Part shown: positions 25,987 through 34,318 of the stretch, in pieces
Numbering within the stretch: position 1 is the first letter of the stretch
Layout of the letters: each line of letters opens with the position of its first letter
NCBI GenBank assembly: GCA_016720545.1
Contig: JADKKK010000017.1
Coordinates: forward strand, 24,142 to 88,141
Length of the DNA stretch: 64,000 nucleotides
Direction of reading: 5' to 3'
Source of the DNA: Myxococcales bacterium
GTDB taxonomy: Bacteria > Myxococcota_A > Polyangia > Polyangiales > Polyangiaceae
The notes under the pieces: generated by a model
The model's input: only the letters and a program-made list of their open reading frames with translations
Databases searched by the model: none
Told to the model about the DNA's origin: nothing
Translations under genes and position numbers: made by a program

Positions 25987-27240
25987 ATGAACCTCATGCG
26001 TCGCAGGAGAGGGTGGGTCGGGGCGATCTCCACGGGGTGCCTGGCCTCGTGCGTCTCGTGCTGGCTCTTGGCGTCGCCCGCGCGCGCCTCCGAGCCCGAG
26101 CCTCCGGCCGCGCGACCCCAGGTGGAGGCCGCGCTCGGCAAAGGCGTGACGATCCGATCGAAGGACGACCTCGTCAGCCTCCAGATCCGGCCGCGCGTGC
26201 AGGTCCGCGCCGCGTTCGCCACCGACCCCGACAAGACCTCGGGCTCACCCGTCATCGAGCCGGAGGACGCGGCGACGCAGCTCGCCATTCGCCGCGCGCG
26301 CCTCGCGTTCAGGGGCAACGTGCTCGGGCCCAAGCTCACGTATTACGTGCAGCTCGCGTTCTCGAACGCGGACACCGAGAGCGACCTTCGCCTGCCTCTG
26401 CGCGACGCCTCGATGCAGTGGGAGGCCCTGCGCGACATCGGCCTCCGCTTCGGCCAAATGAAGGTGCCGCTCGGCCGCCAGCGCGTCATCTCGTCGGGCG
26501 CCCTCGAGTTCCCCGATCGGTCGATCATCATCGAGGAGCTGAGCCTCCACCGCGACGTCGGCGTGGTGGCCTACTCGCGCAATCTGCTCGGGCTCGGCGA
26601 CACGCTCGGCTACCAGGTCGGGGTGTTCGGCGGCGACGGTCGAAATCGCGTCGCCGAGTCGGCGGGGCTCTTGTGGGTGGCGCGCGTCGACCTGTGGCCG
26701 AACGGTCATTTCACCGACCTCAGCGAGGGCGACCTCGAGCGGCTCCCGAAGCCGCGCCTCGCGTGCGGCCTCACGGTCGCCTACAACCAGAACAGCTACC
26801 GCCAGCAGAGCGTCGTCGGCGACACGTACCGCCTGGGGGGCTACGACTACCTCCACGGCAGCGCAGACCTCATGTTCAAGTGGCGCGGCCTGGCGCTCTC
26901 GGGCGAGGCGCTGCTTCGCAACGCGGACCTCGACTCGAGGGACGGCAAGGCGGCGGACGGCAAGCCGCTCCGCGAGTGGTCCCGCTCCGGGGCCGGCTAC
27001 TTCGCGCAACTCAGCCAAATGCTGAACGAAAACATCCAGGTGGCGACCCGCTTCTCGCACCTCCAGCCGTTCCGTAGCACCGATCCGAGGCTCCTCTCCC
27101 GGTCCGAGGCTGCCGGGTCGGTGAGCTACTACATCGCGGGGCACGCGCTGAAGGTGCAGGCCGACTACAGCTACCTCTTCGGCCCCGGCGAGGCGGGCGG
27201 ACGCCACCTCGCGCGGCTGCAGTTCCAGCTCTTCCTCTGA
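25987..27240 (+). CDS. OprO/OprP-type phosphate-selective porin family protein
   Basis: 417 residues. GGAG lies 6 bases before the ATG. A signal peptide ends ASPARASE. The rest alternates amphipathic beta-strands: LQIRPRVQVRAAFATDP, IRRARLAFRGNVLGPKLTYY, LRFGQMKVPLGRQRVISSG (the strongly conserved OprP motif) and a terminal strand ending RLQFQLFL with the C-terminal Leu/Phe pattern of outer-membrane barrels. An anion- or polyphosphate-uptake channel is inferred. It is followed by an MHS symporter, possibly one uptake unit. Confidence 0.87.
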   Translation: MNLMRRRRGWVGAISTGCLASCVSCWLLASPARASEPEPPAARPQVEAALGKGVTIRSKDDLVSLQIRPRVQVRAAFATDPDKTSGSPVIEPEDAATQLAIRRARLAFRGNVLGPKLTYYVQLAFSNADTESDLRLPLRDASMQWEALRDIGLRFGQMKVPLGRQRVISSGALEFPDRSIIIEELSLHRDVGVVAYSRNLLGLGDTLGYQVGVFGGDGRNRVAESAGLLWVARVDLWPNGHFTDLSEGDLERLPKPRLACGLTVAYNQNSYRQQSVVGDTYRLGGYDYLHGSADLMFKWRGLALSGEALLRNADLDSRDGKAADGKPLREWSRSGAGYFAQLSQMLNENIQVATRFSHLQPFRSTDPRLLSRSEAAGSVSYYIAGHALKVQADYSYLFGPGEAGGRHLARLQFQLFL

Positions 27241-27368
27241 GGCTCGGGCTCGCGGGCGCGCGCCCTCGTCCGAGCGAACGCCTCCGAGTGGGAAAGCTCC
27301 CAGGATCCACGGTAGTCTCGACCGATCCGCTCGGCCCCTTCGGGCGCGGCCCCGTCGAGAGAACCGCC

Positions 27369-28760
27369 ATGAGCCCCGCCGAGTCCGCCGAGTCCGCCGC
27401 CCCCGTTGCGCCCGCCGAGCTCTCGCGGATCCGCCAGGTGATCTTCGCGTCGAGCGTCGGCACGCTCTTCGAGTGGTACGACTTCTACCTCTACGGCAGC
27501 CTCGCCGCGTTCTTCGGCGGTCTCTTCTTCCCCAAGGGCAACGAGACCGCGGGCTTCCTCGCGAGCCTCGCGACGTTCGGCGCGGGCTTCGCCGTTCGCC
27601 CCTTCGGCGCGGTCGTGTTCGGGCGCCTCGGTGACCGGCTCGGCCGGAAGTACACCTTCCTCGTCACGATCGTCATCATGGGGCTCTCGACGGCGCTGAT
27701 TGGCGTGCTTCCCACCTACGCGACGTTCGGCATGGCGGCGCCGATCCTCCTCGTGAGCCTCCGCCTGCTCCAGGGGCTCGCCCTCGGCGGCGAGTACGGC
27801 GGCGCGGCGACTTACGTGGCCGAGCACGCGCCGCTCGCGAAGCGTGGATACTACACGAGCTACATCCAGACGACGGCCACCATCGGCTTCTTCGTGTCGC
27901 TCGCGGTGATCCTCGTCTCGCGGCTCGCGTTCGGCGACGCCACGTTCAAGGCGTGGGGATGGCGGGTGCCTTTCCTGCTCTCGTCGGCCCTGCTCGCCGT
28001 GTCGGTCTATGTCCGCACGCGGCTCGAAGAGTCGCCGGTCTTCGCGGAGATGAAGCGCGAGGGGAAGCTCTCGGCGAACCCCATCAAGGAGAGCTTCACG
28101 AACCCGCTCAACCTGAAATACGTGCTGATAGCCCTCTTCGGAGCGGCCGCTGGCCAAGGCGTCGTTTGGTACACCGGGCAGTTCTACGCGCTGTATTTCC
28201 TCCAGAACACGCTGCACGTCGACTTCGTGACCTCCACGGTCGACATCGCCATATCGCTCGCCCTCGGCACACCGCTCTTCGTCTATTTCGGGCGCCTCTC
28301 CGACACCGTCGGGCGGAAGCGCATCATGATGGCGGGGCTCCTCCTCGCCGCGCTCACCTACGTGCCCATTTACATGGGGCTCAGGCACTTCGCGAACCCC
28401 GACCTCGTGGCGCACCCCGATCCGAAGCAGATGAACCACGTGGCCATCGTGGCGCTGCTCACGCTGCAGGTCGCCTACGTGACCATGGTGTATGGGCCGA
28501 TCGCCGCGTTCCTGGTCGAGCTCTTCCCGGCCAAGATTCGATACACCTCGATGTCGCTCCCTTACCATCTCGGCAACGGGTGGTTCGGGGGCTTTCTGCC
28601 CCTCATCGCGTCGTCGCTCACCGTGGCGACGGGTAACATCTACGCGGGCCTCGCTTACCCCATCGTCGTGGCGCTCCTCACCTTCGTCGTGGGCATGCTC
28701 ACCATCCGCGAGGGCAAGCAGCACGACGTGCACGTCATCGACGAGGACGTATCCCCCTGA
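27369..28760 (+). CDS. MHS family MFS metabolite:proton symporter
   Basis: 463 residues from ATG at 27369 (GAGAG upstream); an earlier in-frame start adds a non-hydrophobic tail. Twelve membrane segments. The MHS signature is clear: ASSVGTLFEWYDFYLYGSLA in the first helix, RPFGAVVFGRLGDRLGRKYT (motif A) and RLLQGLALGGEYGGAATYVAE. Family members take up organic acids, osmolytes or sugars with protons. It lies 129 bp after the porin and is plausibly cotranscribed. Confidence 0.92.
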   Translation: MSPAESAESAAPVAPAELSRIRQVIFASSVGTLFEWYDFYLYGSLAAFFGGLFFPKGNETAGFLASLATFGAGFAVRPFGAVVFGRLGDRLGRKYTFLVTIVIMGLSTALIGVLPTYATFGMAAPILLVSLRLLQGLALGGEYGGAATYVAEHAPLAKRGYYTSYIQTTATIGFFVSLAVILVSRLAFGDATFKAWGWRVPFLLSSALLAVSVYVRTRLEESPVFAEMKREGKLSANPIKESFTNPLNLKYVLIALFGAAAGQGVVWYTGQFYALYFLQNTLHVDFVTSTVDIAISLALGTPLFVYFGRLSDTVGRKRIMMAGLLLAALTYVPIYMGLRHFANPDLVAHPDPKQMNHVAIVALLTLQVAYVTMVYGPIAAFLVELFPAKIRYTSMSLPYHLGNGWFGGFLPLIASSLTVATGNIYAGLAYPIVVALLTFVVGMLTIREGKQHDVHVIDEDVSP

Positions 28761-28772
28761 GCGGCCTCGCGC

Positions 28773-30062
28773 TCAGCCCTCGCCACCGCCGTCGCCGCGC
28801 AGCGCCCGAGCGGCGCCCTCCCACCGCGGCAGGAGCGGCAGCGAGCCGAGCGCGAGCGCCGCCGCGAGGACGAACACGACCCGCGGGCCGAGCGCGTCCG
28901 CGAGGACGCCTGCGATCCCTCCCGCGACGGCGAGCGAGACGGCGTTCGCCGTGGACAACACCGTGAACTCGAGCGCCGCGTGCTCGCGGTTCGTCGCGCC
29001 CATGAGCGCCGAGAAGAGCACCGTGGTGCCGACCCCGCTCGCGGCGTGCTCGGCCGCGAGCGCCGCCGTGACCGCCGGCACCGAGTCGGCGCTCGTGTGG
29101 CCGACCAGGAGGGGCAGCGGGGCGCAGGCCGCGGCCTGCAGGACGGCGGCCACGGTGAGGGCGCGACGGTCGCCGAGCTTGCGGTGGAGGAGGCCTCCGG
29201 CGACCGAGCCCGCGACGCCGGCGAGCGTGCCCACGGTGACGGCGAGGGCGCCGATGCGCTCCTTCGACCACCCGCCGTCGACGAGCACGGGCTTGAGCAG
29301 CGCGCCTGCGGCGTGAAGCCCCAGCTTGTACCCGAACGCGACGAGGAGCACCGCGCGCACCTCGGGTCGCAGCATGGCGCGGAGCGCGGCCCACGCCGCC
29401 GAGAGCTCGCCGCGGAGCGAGCTCGAGGTTCCGGCCGGGGCTGCGAGAGGCGAGGGAGCCGTGCCCTCGTCCGCGCGCTCGCCCACGAGCGTGGTCCCGA
29501 GGGAGGCCACGAGCACGAGGCCGGCGAGGCCTAGGATCGCCTGGCGCTCGCCGACGCGATCCCCCAGCGAGAGCAGGCCCGCGCCGCCCGCGACCATGCC
29601 GAGCCGGTAGGCGCCCACCTGCGCGACGTTGCCGAGGCCGCGCTCTCCGGCGGCGAGCGTGCGCACGGCGAGGCCATCGACGAAGACGTCTTGGGTGGCC
29701 GCGAGGAGCGCCGCGACCGCCGTGAGCACGAACCAGAGCGCGCGCGCCTGCGACAGAGGCTGGAGCGCGTAGAGCGCGAGCGTGCCGGCGAGCGAGGCTT
29801 GCAGCGCGAAGACCACGGATCGCGCCCGCGCGCGGAGCCGCGGGGCGTCGCCCGCGCGGGCCCAGAGCACCTTCAGAGCCCACGGGAGCTGGAGCCACGA
29901 GACCGCCGCGATGAGGCTGTACGAGGCGTGGCTCTGTCGGAGCGCGACTGGCAGGTACTCGGCGGCGATCCCGAGGGGAACGCCCTGGGCGAGGTAGAGC
30001 GCCCCGAGGCCCACGAGCTTGCTCGCGCCGCCGCCGTCCGCCGTCCGCGCTGGGTTCGCCAC
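28773..30062 (-). CDS. AmpG/PAT-like MFS transporter
   Basis: 429 residues from a GTG at 30062; longer frames run into the divergent DUF486 gene. Twelve hydrophobic segments. LAQGVPLGIAAEYLPVALR, LQLPWALKVLWAR and ATQDVFVDGLAVRTL are the family motifs shared by AmpG muropeptide permeases and acetyl-CoA transporters, and RGLGNVAQVGAYRLGMVAGG matches the AmpG fifth-helix region. Import of anhydro-muropeptides would fit the dipeptide epimerase nearby, but that link is inferred. Confidence 0.78.
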   Translation of the reverse strand: MANPARTADGGGASKLVGLGALYLAQGVPLGIAAEYLPVALRQSHASYSLIAAVSWLQLPWALKVLWARAGDAPRLRARARSVVFALQASLAGTLALYALQPLSQARALWFVLTAVAALLAATQDVFVDGLAVRTLAAGERGLGNVAQVGAYRLGMVAGGAGLLSLGDRVGERQAILGLAGLVLVASLGTTLVGERADEGTAPSPLAAPAGTSSSLRGELSAAWAALRAMLRPEVRAVLLVAFGYKLGLHAAGALLKPVLVDGGWSKERIGALAVTVGTLAGVAGSVAGGLLHRKLGDRRALTVAAVLQAAACAPLPLLVGHTSADSVPAVTAALAAEHAASGVGTTVLFSALMGATNREHAALEFTVLSTANAVSLAVAGGIAGVLADALGPRVVFVLAAALALGSLPLLPRWEGAARALRGDGGGEG

Positions 30063-30159
30063 CGCGCGAGTGTAGTCGAGAGCGTCATCGAGAGTGTGGT
30101 CGAACGGCGCCTCGTGCCCGCGCTTCCGTCCGGTCGCGAGAGGGTGTACTTCGCGGCGT

Positions 30160-30489
30160 GTGCGCACGGTCATGCTCCTCGTGGCGTCGAACATCTTCAT
30201 GACCTTCGCCTGGTATCGGCACCTGAGGCACCAGGCGGGCTCGCCGCTGTGGAGCGCGGTGCTCGTGAGCTGGGGCATCGCCTTCTTCGAGTATTGCCTC
30301 GCCGTGCCTGCGAACCGAATCGGCTACGGGAGGTTCACCCTCGCCGAGCTGAAGGTCACCCAGGAGATCATCTCGCTCGTCGTGTTCGGGGTGTTCTCCG
30401 CGTTCTGGATGCGCGAGCGCGTGACGCTGAACCACCTCTGGGCGGCGTGCTGCCTCGTGGGCGCGGCGTTCTTCGTGTTTCGGCGCTGA
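30160..30489 (+). CDS. DUF486 family membrane protein
   Basis: 109 residues. The start is taken as GTG at 30160, giving RTVMLLVASNIFMTFAWYRHL, the standard DUF486 N-terminus. Four membrane helices. ANRIGYGRFTLAELKVTQEI and the ending CCLVGAAFFVFRR are typical. The family is distantly related to small multidrug resistance-type transporters; no substrate is known. Confidence 0.88.
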   Translation: MRTVMLLVASNIFMTFAWYRHLRHQAGSPLWSAVLVSWGIAFFEYCLAVPANRIGYGRFTLAELKVTQEIISLVVFGVFSAFWMRERVTLNHLWAACCLVGAAFFVFRR

Positions 30490-30574
30490 GCGGCCCAGCG
30501 CGGGCGGGCCGGCGGTCCAGGCGGCGAAGTTCGCGCTCGACGACGGGGGTCGTCGAGGGGAAGATGAGCGCACG

Positions 30575-30997
30575 ATGGGTCTTCGACTGTGTGCATCCTG
30601 CAATCGTCATGTCCGTGAGTCGCTCTGCCCGTTCTGCGGCGACACGGAGAGCGTGCCGCTCCCGGTGCCGCACTCGCGCGCGACCCGCGCGGCGATGGTC
30701 TTCGGCACGGCGACGATGGTGACCGCGATCGCGTGCGGCGGCACCGTCGAGACCGCCGACTCGGGCGCGGCGCCGAACCCCTCGCCGACGGAGACCGCGG
30801 CGCCGGTCTACGGCGCGCCGGTCGACGCGTCGCCGCCGCCGGTCGACGCGTCGCGCCCAGACGCGTCGCCGGCCGACGCGTCGCCCCCGAAGGATGCGGC
30901 GCCGGACTCGCCCATCGCCCCGGCGTACGGTGGGCCCCCGCCCGACGCGGCCGTCCCTCCGTACGGCGCACCGCCGCCTCGCGACGGCGGTCCGTAG
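30575..30997 (+). CDS. Zinc-ribbon membrane protein with Pro/Ala tail
   Basis: 140 residues. An N-terminal zinc ribbon (CASCNRHV...CPFCG, Cys6, 9, 18, 21) is followed by one membrane helix at about 38-54 (RAAMVFGTATMVTAIACGG) and a long extracytoplasmic Ala/Pro/Asp/Ser tail with repeats of DASP and YGAP. The architecture recurs in myxobacteria but the function is unknown. A TGCATCCTGCA palindrome overlaps codons 6-10. Confidence 0.65.
   Translation: MGLRLCASCNRHVRESLCPFCGDTESVPLPVPHSRATRAAMVFGTATMVTAIACGGTVETADSGAAPNPSPTETAAPVYGAPVDASPPPVDASRPDASPADASPPKDAAPDSPIAPAYGGPPPDAAVPPYGAPPPRDGGP
30592..30602 (-). repeat. TGYARRRTRCA palindrome, site 3
   Basis: TGCATCCTGCA on the plus strand (TGCAGGATGCA on the minus). 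Same 11-mer as site 6 (41655), opposite strand. Coding phase T-GCA-TCC-TGC-A. Confidence 0.6.
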
Positions 30998-31004
30998 CCC
31001 GCGG

Positions 31005-32438
31005 TCAGCGTCGCGAGGCGACCTTTTCGCGCTCGATCGACGAGCGCTCGGCCTCGCTCACCGGCGTCGGGTACTGGCCGTCGAAGCACGCGAAGCAGTG
31101 CGGGCGGCCCGCGAACAGCGCGCGGAACTCCGCCACCTCGGGGTAGACGACGGCGTCGGCGCCGATCGCGCTCCGCACGGCCTCGTGGTCGTGGGTGGCG
31201 GCGATGAGCTCCGCTCGCCGCGCGATGTCGATGCCGTAGACACACGGGTGGCGCAGGGGGGGCGCGGCCGAGACCATATACACCTCGCGCGCGCCGCTCT
31301 CGCGCACCGTGCGCACGATGTGGGTCGAGGTGGTGCCTCGAACGATCGAGTCGTCGACGATCGCGACCTTCTTGCCGGCGAGCACGTCGCCGATGGGGTT
31401 CAGCTTCTGCCGCACGAGGCGCTCGCGATCGATCTGCGAGGGCACGATGAAGCTGCGACCCACGTGGTTGTTCTTCGTGAGCCCGCGGCGGTACGGGACC
31501 CCGAGCTCCTCGGCGAGCCCCGAGGCGGCGAAGTAAGCCGAGGACGGCACGTCGATCACTACGTCGGGCGTGAGGCCCTGCGCCCGCACCGCGCGCGCGA
31601 GGAGACGCCCCATCCCCACGCGCTCGCCCGCCACGAGGTGCCCGTCGAAGGTCGAGTCCTCCCGCGCAAAGTAGATGTGCTCGAAGCTGCAGAACGCGGG
31701 AGTGACGCCCCCCTCGACGTCGAAGTGTACAGCGCCGTCGGCGTCGACGAAGGCCGTCTCGCCCGGCGCCAGATCGCGCACGAGCTCGAAGCCGAGGTAG
31801 TCGAACACCGTCGACTCCGAAGCGAACGCGTGCTCCACGCCCCGAGGGGTCTCCCGCCGGCCGTACACGAGCGGGCGGATGCCGTGCGCGTCGCGGAAGG
31901 CGAGCACGCCCTTGTGCGCGAGCAGCGTGATCGTGGAGTACGCGCCGTCGACCTTCGCGCGCAGGGCCCGCACCGCGTCGAAGACGCCCGCCGGCGTGAG
32001 CTCCTTGAAGCCCACGCGCTCGAGCTCGTGGGCGAGCGTGTAGATGAGCAGCTCGAGGTCGTTCGTGGTCTCGATCACGCGCTGGCGATCGCGCAGGAGC
32101 TCCGAGCGCAGCGCCTCGAAGTTCGTCACGTTCCCGTTGTGCACCATCGCGAGCCCGAACGGGTACGACATGGTGAACGGCTGCGCGTCGAGCACCTCGG
32201 TGCTGCCTTGCGTTGCGTAGCGCGTGTGGCCGAGGCCCACGTTCCCCTGCAGATCGGCGATGTCCTTCGGCTCGCGGAAGACGTCCGCGACCAGCCCTCG
32301 GCCTTTGCGTAGGCGGAAGCGGCCATCGAAGGTGACGACGCCCGCCGCGTCTTGGCCGCGGTGTTGCACCGCCGTCAGGGCGTAGACGATCCGCTCCGCC
32401 ACCGGCACGCGCCCGAAGATTCCGACGATCCCGCACAT
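31005..32438 (-). CDS. purF: Amidophosphoribosyltransferase
   Basis: 477 residues. Catalyses the first step of purine synthesis, PRPP plus glutamine to phosphoribosylamine. It starts MCGIVGIFG, so Cys2 becomes the N-terminal nucleophile after Met removal with no propeptide to cleave. HNGNVTNF and GHTRYATQG belong to the glutaminase domain, and VAIVDDSIVRGTTS is the PRPP loop. Four cysteines match the [4Fe-4S] ligands of the Bacillus enzyme (AFCSFEHIYFARED, HPCVYGIDI, HCFACFDGQYPT). Last gene of the cluster, 3 bp after purN. Confidence 0.97.
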   Translation of the reverse strand: MCGIVGIFGRVPVAERIVYALTAVQHRGQDAAGVVTFDGRFRLRKGRGLVADVFREPKDIADLQGNVGLGHTRYATQGSTEVLDAQPFTMSYPFGLAMVHNGNVTNFEALRSELLRDRQRVIETTNDLELLIYTLAHELERVGFKELTPAGVFDAVRALRAKVDGAYSTITLLAHKGVLAFRDAHGIRPLVYGRRETPRGVEHAFASESTVFDYLGFELVRDLAPGETAFVDADGAVHFDVEGGVTPAFCSFEHIYFAREDSTFDGHLVAGERVGMGRLLARAVRAQGLTPDVVIDVPSSAYFAASGLAEELGVPYRRGLTKNNHVGRSFIVPSQIDRERLVRQKLNPIGDVLAGKKVAIVDDSIVRGTTSTHIVRTVRESGAREVYMVSAAPPLRHPCVYGIDIARRAELIAATHDHEAVRSAIGADAVVYPEVAEFRALFAGRPHCFACFDGQYPTPVSEAERSSIEREKVASRR

Positions 32439-32441
32439 GGC

Positions 32442-33053
32442 TCACCTCGCCGCGTTCTCTGCGCCCCGCTCGCCGAGCAAGAGGTCGCGGAGGGTTTCAC
32501 TGTAGAGCGCGTGCTCGACCTGGAGGCCGCGGCGCTCGATCTCTTCGAGTGAGCCGGCGCCCCGGAGGTCGACGGCGCGCCGCCCAAGCACCTGGCCCGT
32601 GTCGAGCCCTGCGTCCACGAGGTGGACCGTGATCCAGGTCTCGGCGAGGCCGGCGGCGTGCGCGTACGCGTACCCCCCGAGCCCCTGGTGGACCCGCGTG
32701 TCCGCGGGGTGAATGTTGACGATGCGCCCGGCGTACCGCGCGACGAAGCCCGCCGAGAGGATGCGCATGAAGCCCGCGAGGACGAGCAGGTCGAGCGGCG
32801 CCCCCTGCTCGTGGACGTCGAGCGCGTCGGCGAGCGCTGCGTCCCACACCTCGCGGGAGCGGCCGAGGACAGGGAGCGCGATGGTTGGCAGTCGTCGCTC
32901 GCGCGCGAACGCGAGCCCTCCGCACTCGGGCTTGTCGCTCGCGACGACGGCGATGCGCGCCACGCCCGAGAGGACCCCGCCGGGCTCCGTGGCGGCGTGG
33001 AGGGCGCGCAGGTTGGAGCCGCGGCCCGACACGAGGACCCCGAGTGACCTCAC
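32442..33053 (-). CDS. purN: Phosphoribosylglycinamide formyltransferase
   Basis: 203 residues from a GTG overlapping the purD stop (GTGA). It transfers formyl from 10-formyl-THF to GAR. GRGSNLRAL binds phosphate; IVNIHPAD has the catalytic Asn and His; TVHLVDAGLDTGQVL has the catalytic Asp. The loop after HP normally reads SLLPxFxG but here is ADTRVHQGLGG, an unusual variant worth comparing. No purT-type alternative is seen in the cluster. Confidence 0.93.
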   Translation of the reverse strand: MRSLGVLVSGRGSNLRALHAATEPGGVLSGVARIAVVASDKPECGGLAFARERRLPTIALPVLGRSREVWDAALADALDVHEQGAPLDLLVLAGFMRILSAGFVARYAGRIVNIHPADTRVHQGLGGYAYAHAAGLAETWITVHLVDAGLDTGQVLGRRAVDLRGAGSLEEIERRGLQVEHALYSETLRDLLLGERGAENAAR

Positions 33054-34318
33054 GAGCCGCTCCCGATGTCGGATCGGTGCACGAGGCCCGGCGCCCCGAG
33101 CGAGCCGACCCGCGCGTAGGCGGCCTCGCGCGCCGCCGCCCGCGACGGCCCAAGACCCACGACGGTGAGCGCGCGCCCCCGCGTGAAGCAGAGGGAGGCA
33201 GGCTCGTGACGGAGGGCGCTCGCCACGCACACGTGGACGCGTCCGGAGGGCGCGAGCGCCGCGTCGGCGAGGCAGACCGGGGGGCCCTCGCTCGTGGTGG
33301 GGTAGCCGGCCCGCGCGAGGACCACGCCGACCGCGTGGTGGTCGAGGGCCGCCGCCGAAGCGCCCGCGAGGCGCCCCTCGGCGCACCGCAAGCAGAGCTC
33401 CGCGAAGCTGCCGCCGATCCGCGGGAGCACCACCTGCGCCTCGGGATCGCCGAACCGCACGTTGAACTCGAGCACCTTCGGCCCGTCGCTCGTGAGAATA
33501 AGTCCGATGTAAAGAAAGCCGCGATAGCGCAGGCCGTCCGCCACGAGGCCGCGCACCGTGGGCGTGACGATCTCCGTGAGGAGGCGCGCGCGGAGCGGAT
33601 CGTCGGCCGCGAGCACGGGCGAGAAGGCGCCCATGCCGCCTGTGTTGGGGCCCTCGTCGTGGTCGAGGAGGCGCTTGTGATCGCGGGACTCGGGCAGGAG
33701 CACGGCCTCGCCGTCCGACACGAGGAGCATGAGGGAGAGCTCGGGCCCGAGGAGCCGCTCTTCGATGAGGAGCCGCGCGTCGGGGCCGTACCGCGCGCGG
33801 AGCTCGCCCACCGCGGTCCGCACCGCCTCGGCGCTCTCGCAGACGATGACTCCCTTGCCCTCGGCGAGGCCATCGTACTTCACCACCCCGCCGTCCTCGG
33901 CGTCGTCGCCCCACGGCGTCTCGGAGCGCAGCGACTCGCCGGCCTCGAGCGTGAGGGCGCGCGCGGTCGGGATGGCGTGCCTCGAGAGGAAAGACTTCGC
34001 GAACGCCTTCGACGTCTCGAGCGCAGCGGCCTCGCGCGTAGGGCCGACGACCGCGAAGCCCTCGGCGCGGAGCGCGTCGGCGAGGCCCTCGGCGAGCAGC
34101 GCTTCGGGCCCTATCACTACCAGCGAGACGTCGCGCCGGCGGAGCTCCGCGGGGAGCGCCCCCGTCGAGACGTCGCCGAGTGAGCCGCGCACGCCGGGAT
34201 TGCCCGGCACCACTACGACCGCGCCGGGGCCGAGGTCGGCCTCGAGGCGCAGCGCGAGGGCGTGCTCACGCGCGCCACGCCCGAGCACCGCCGCGTTCAA
34301 GCGCGAGGGCGTGCTCAT
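33050..34318 (-). CDS. purD: Phosphoribosylamine-glycine ligase
   Basis: 422 residues. Ligates glycine to phosphoribosylamine. The N-terminus LNAAVLGRGAREHALALRL and PGNPG match PurD, and the ATP-grasp domain shows VVKYDGLAEGKGVIV, GPELSLMLLVSDG, DHDEGPNTGGMGA and VLEFNVRFGDPEAQVV. It overlaps purB by ATGA and purN by GTGA, so expression is translationally coupled. Confidence 0.96.
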   Translation of the reverse strand: MSTPSRLNAAVLGRGAREHALALRLEADLGPGAVVVVPGNPGVRGSLGDVSTGALPAELRRRDVSLVVIGPEALLAEGLADALRAEGFAVVGPTREAAALETSKAFAKSFLSRHAIPTARALTLEAGESLRSETPWGDDAEDGGVVKYDGLAEGKGVIVCESAEAVRTAVGELRARYGPDARLLIEERLLGPELSLMLLVSDGEAVLLPESRDHKRLLDHDEGPNTGGMGAFSPVLAADDPLRARLLTEIVTPTVRGLVADGLRYRGFLYIGLILTSDGPKVLEFNVRFGDPEAQVVLPRIGGSFAELCLRCAEGRLAGASAAALDHHAVGVVLARAGYPTTSEGPPVCLADAALAPSGRVHVCVASALRHEPASLCFTRGRALTVVGLGPSRAAAREAAYARVGSLGAPGLVHRSDIGSGS

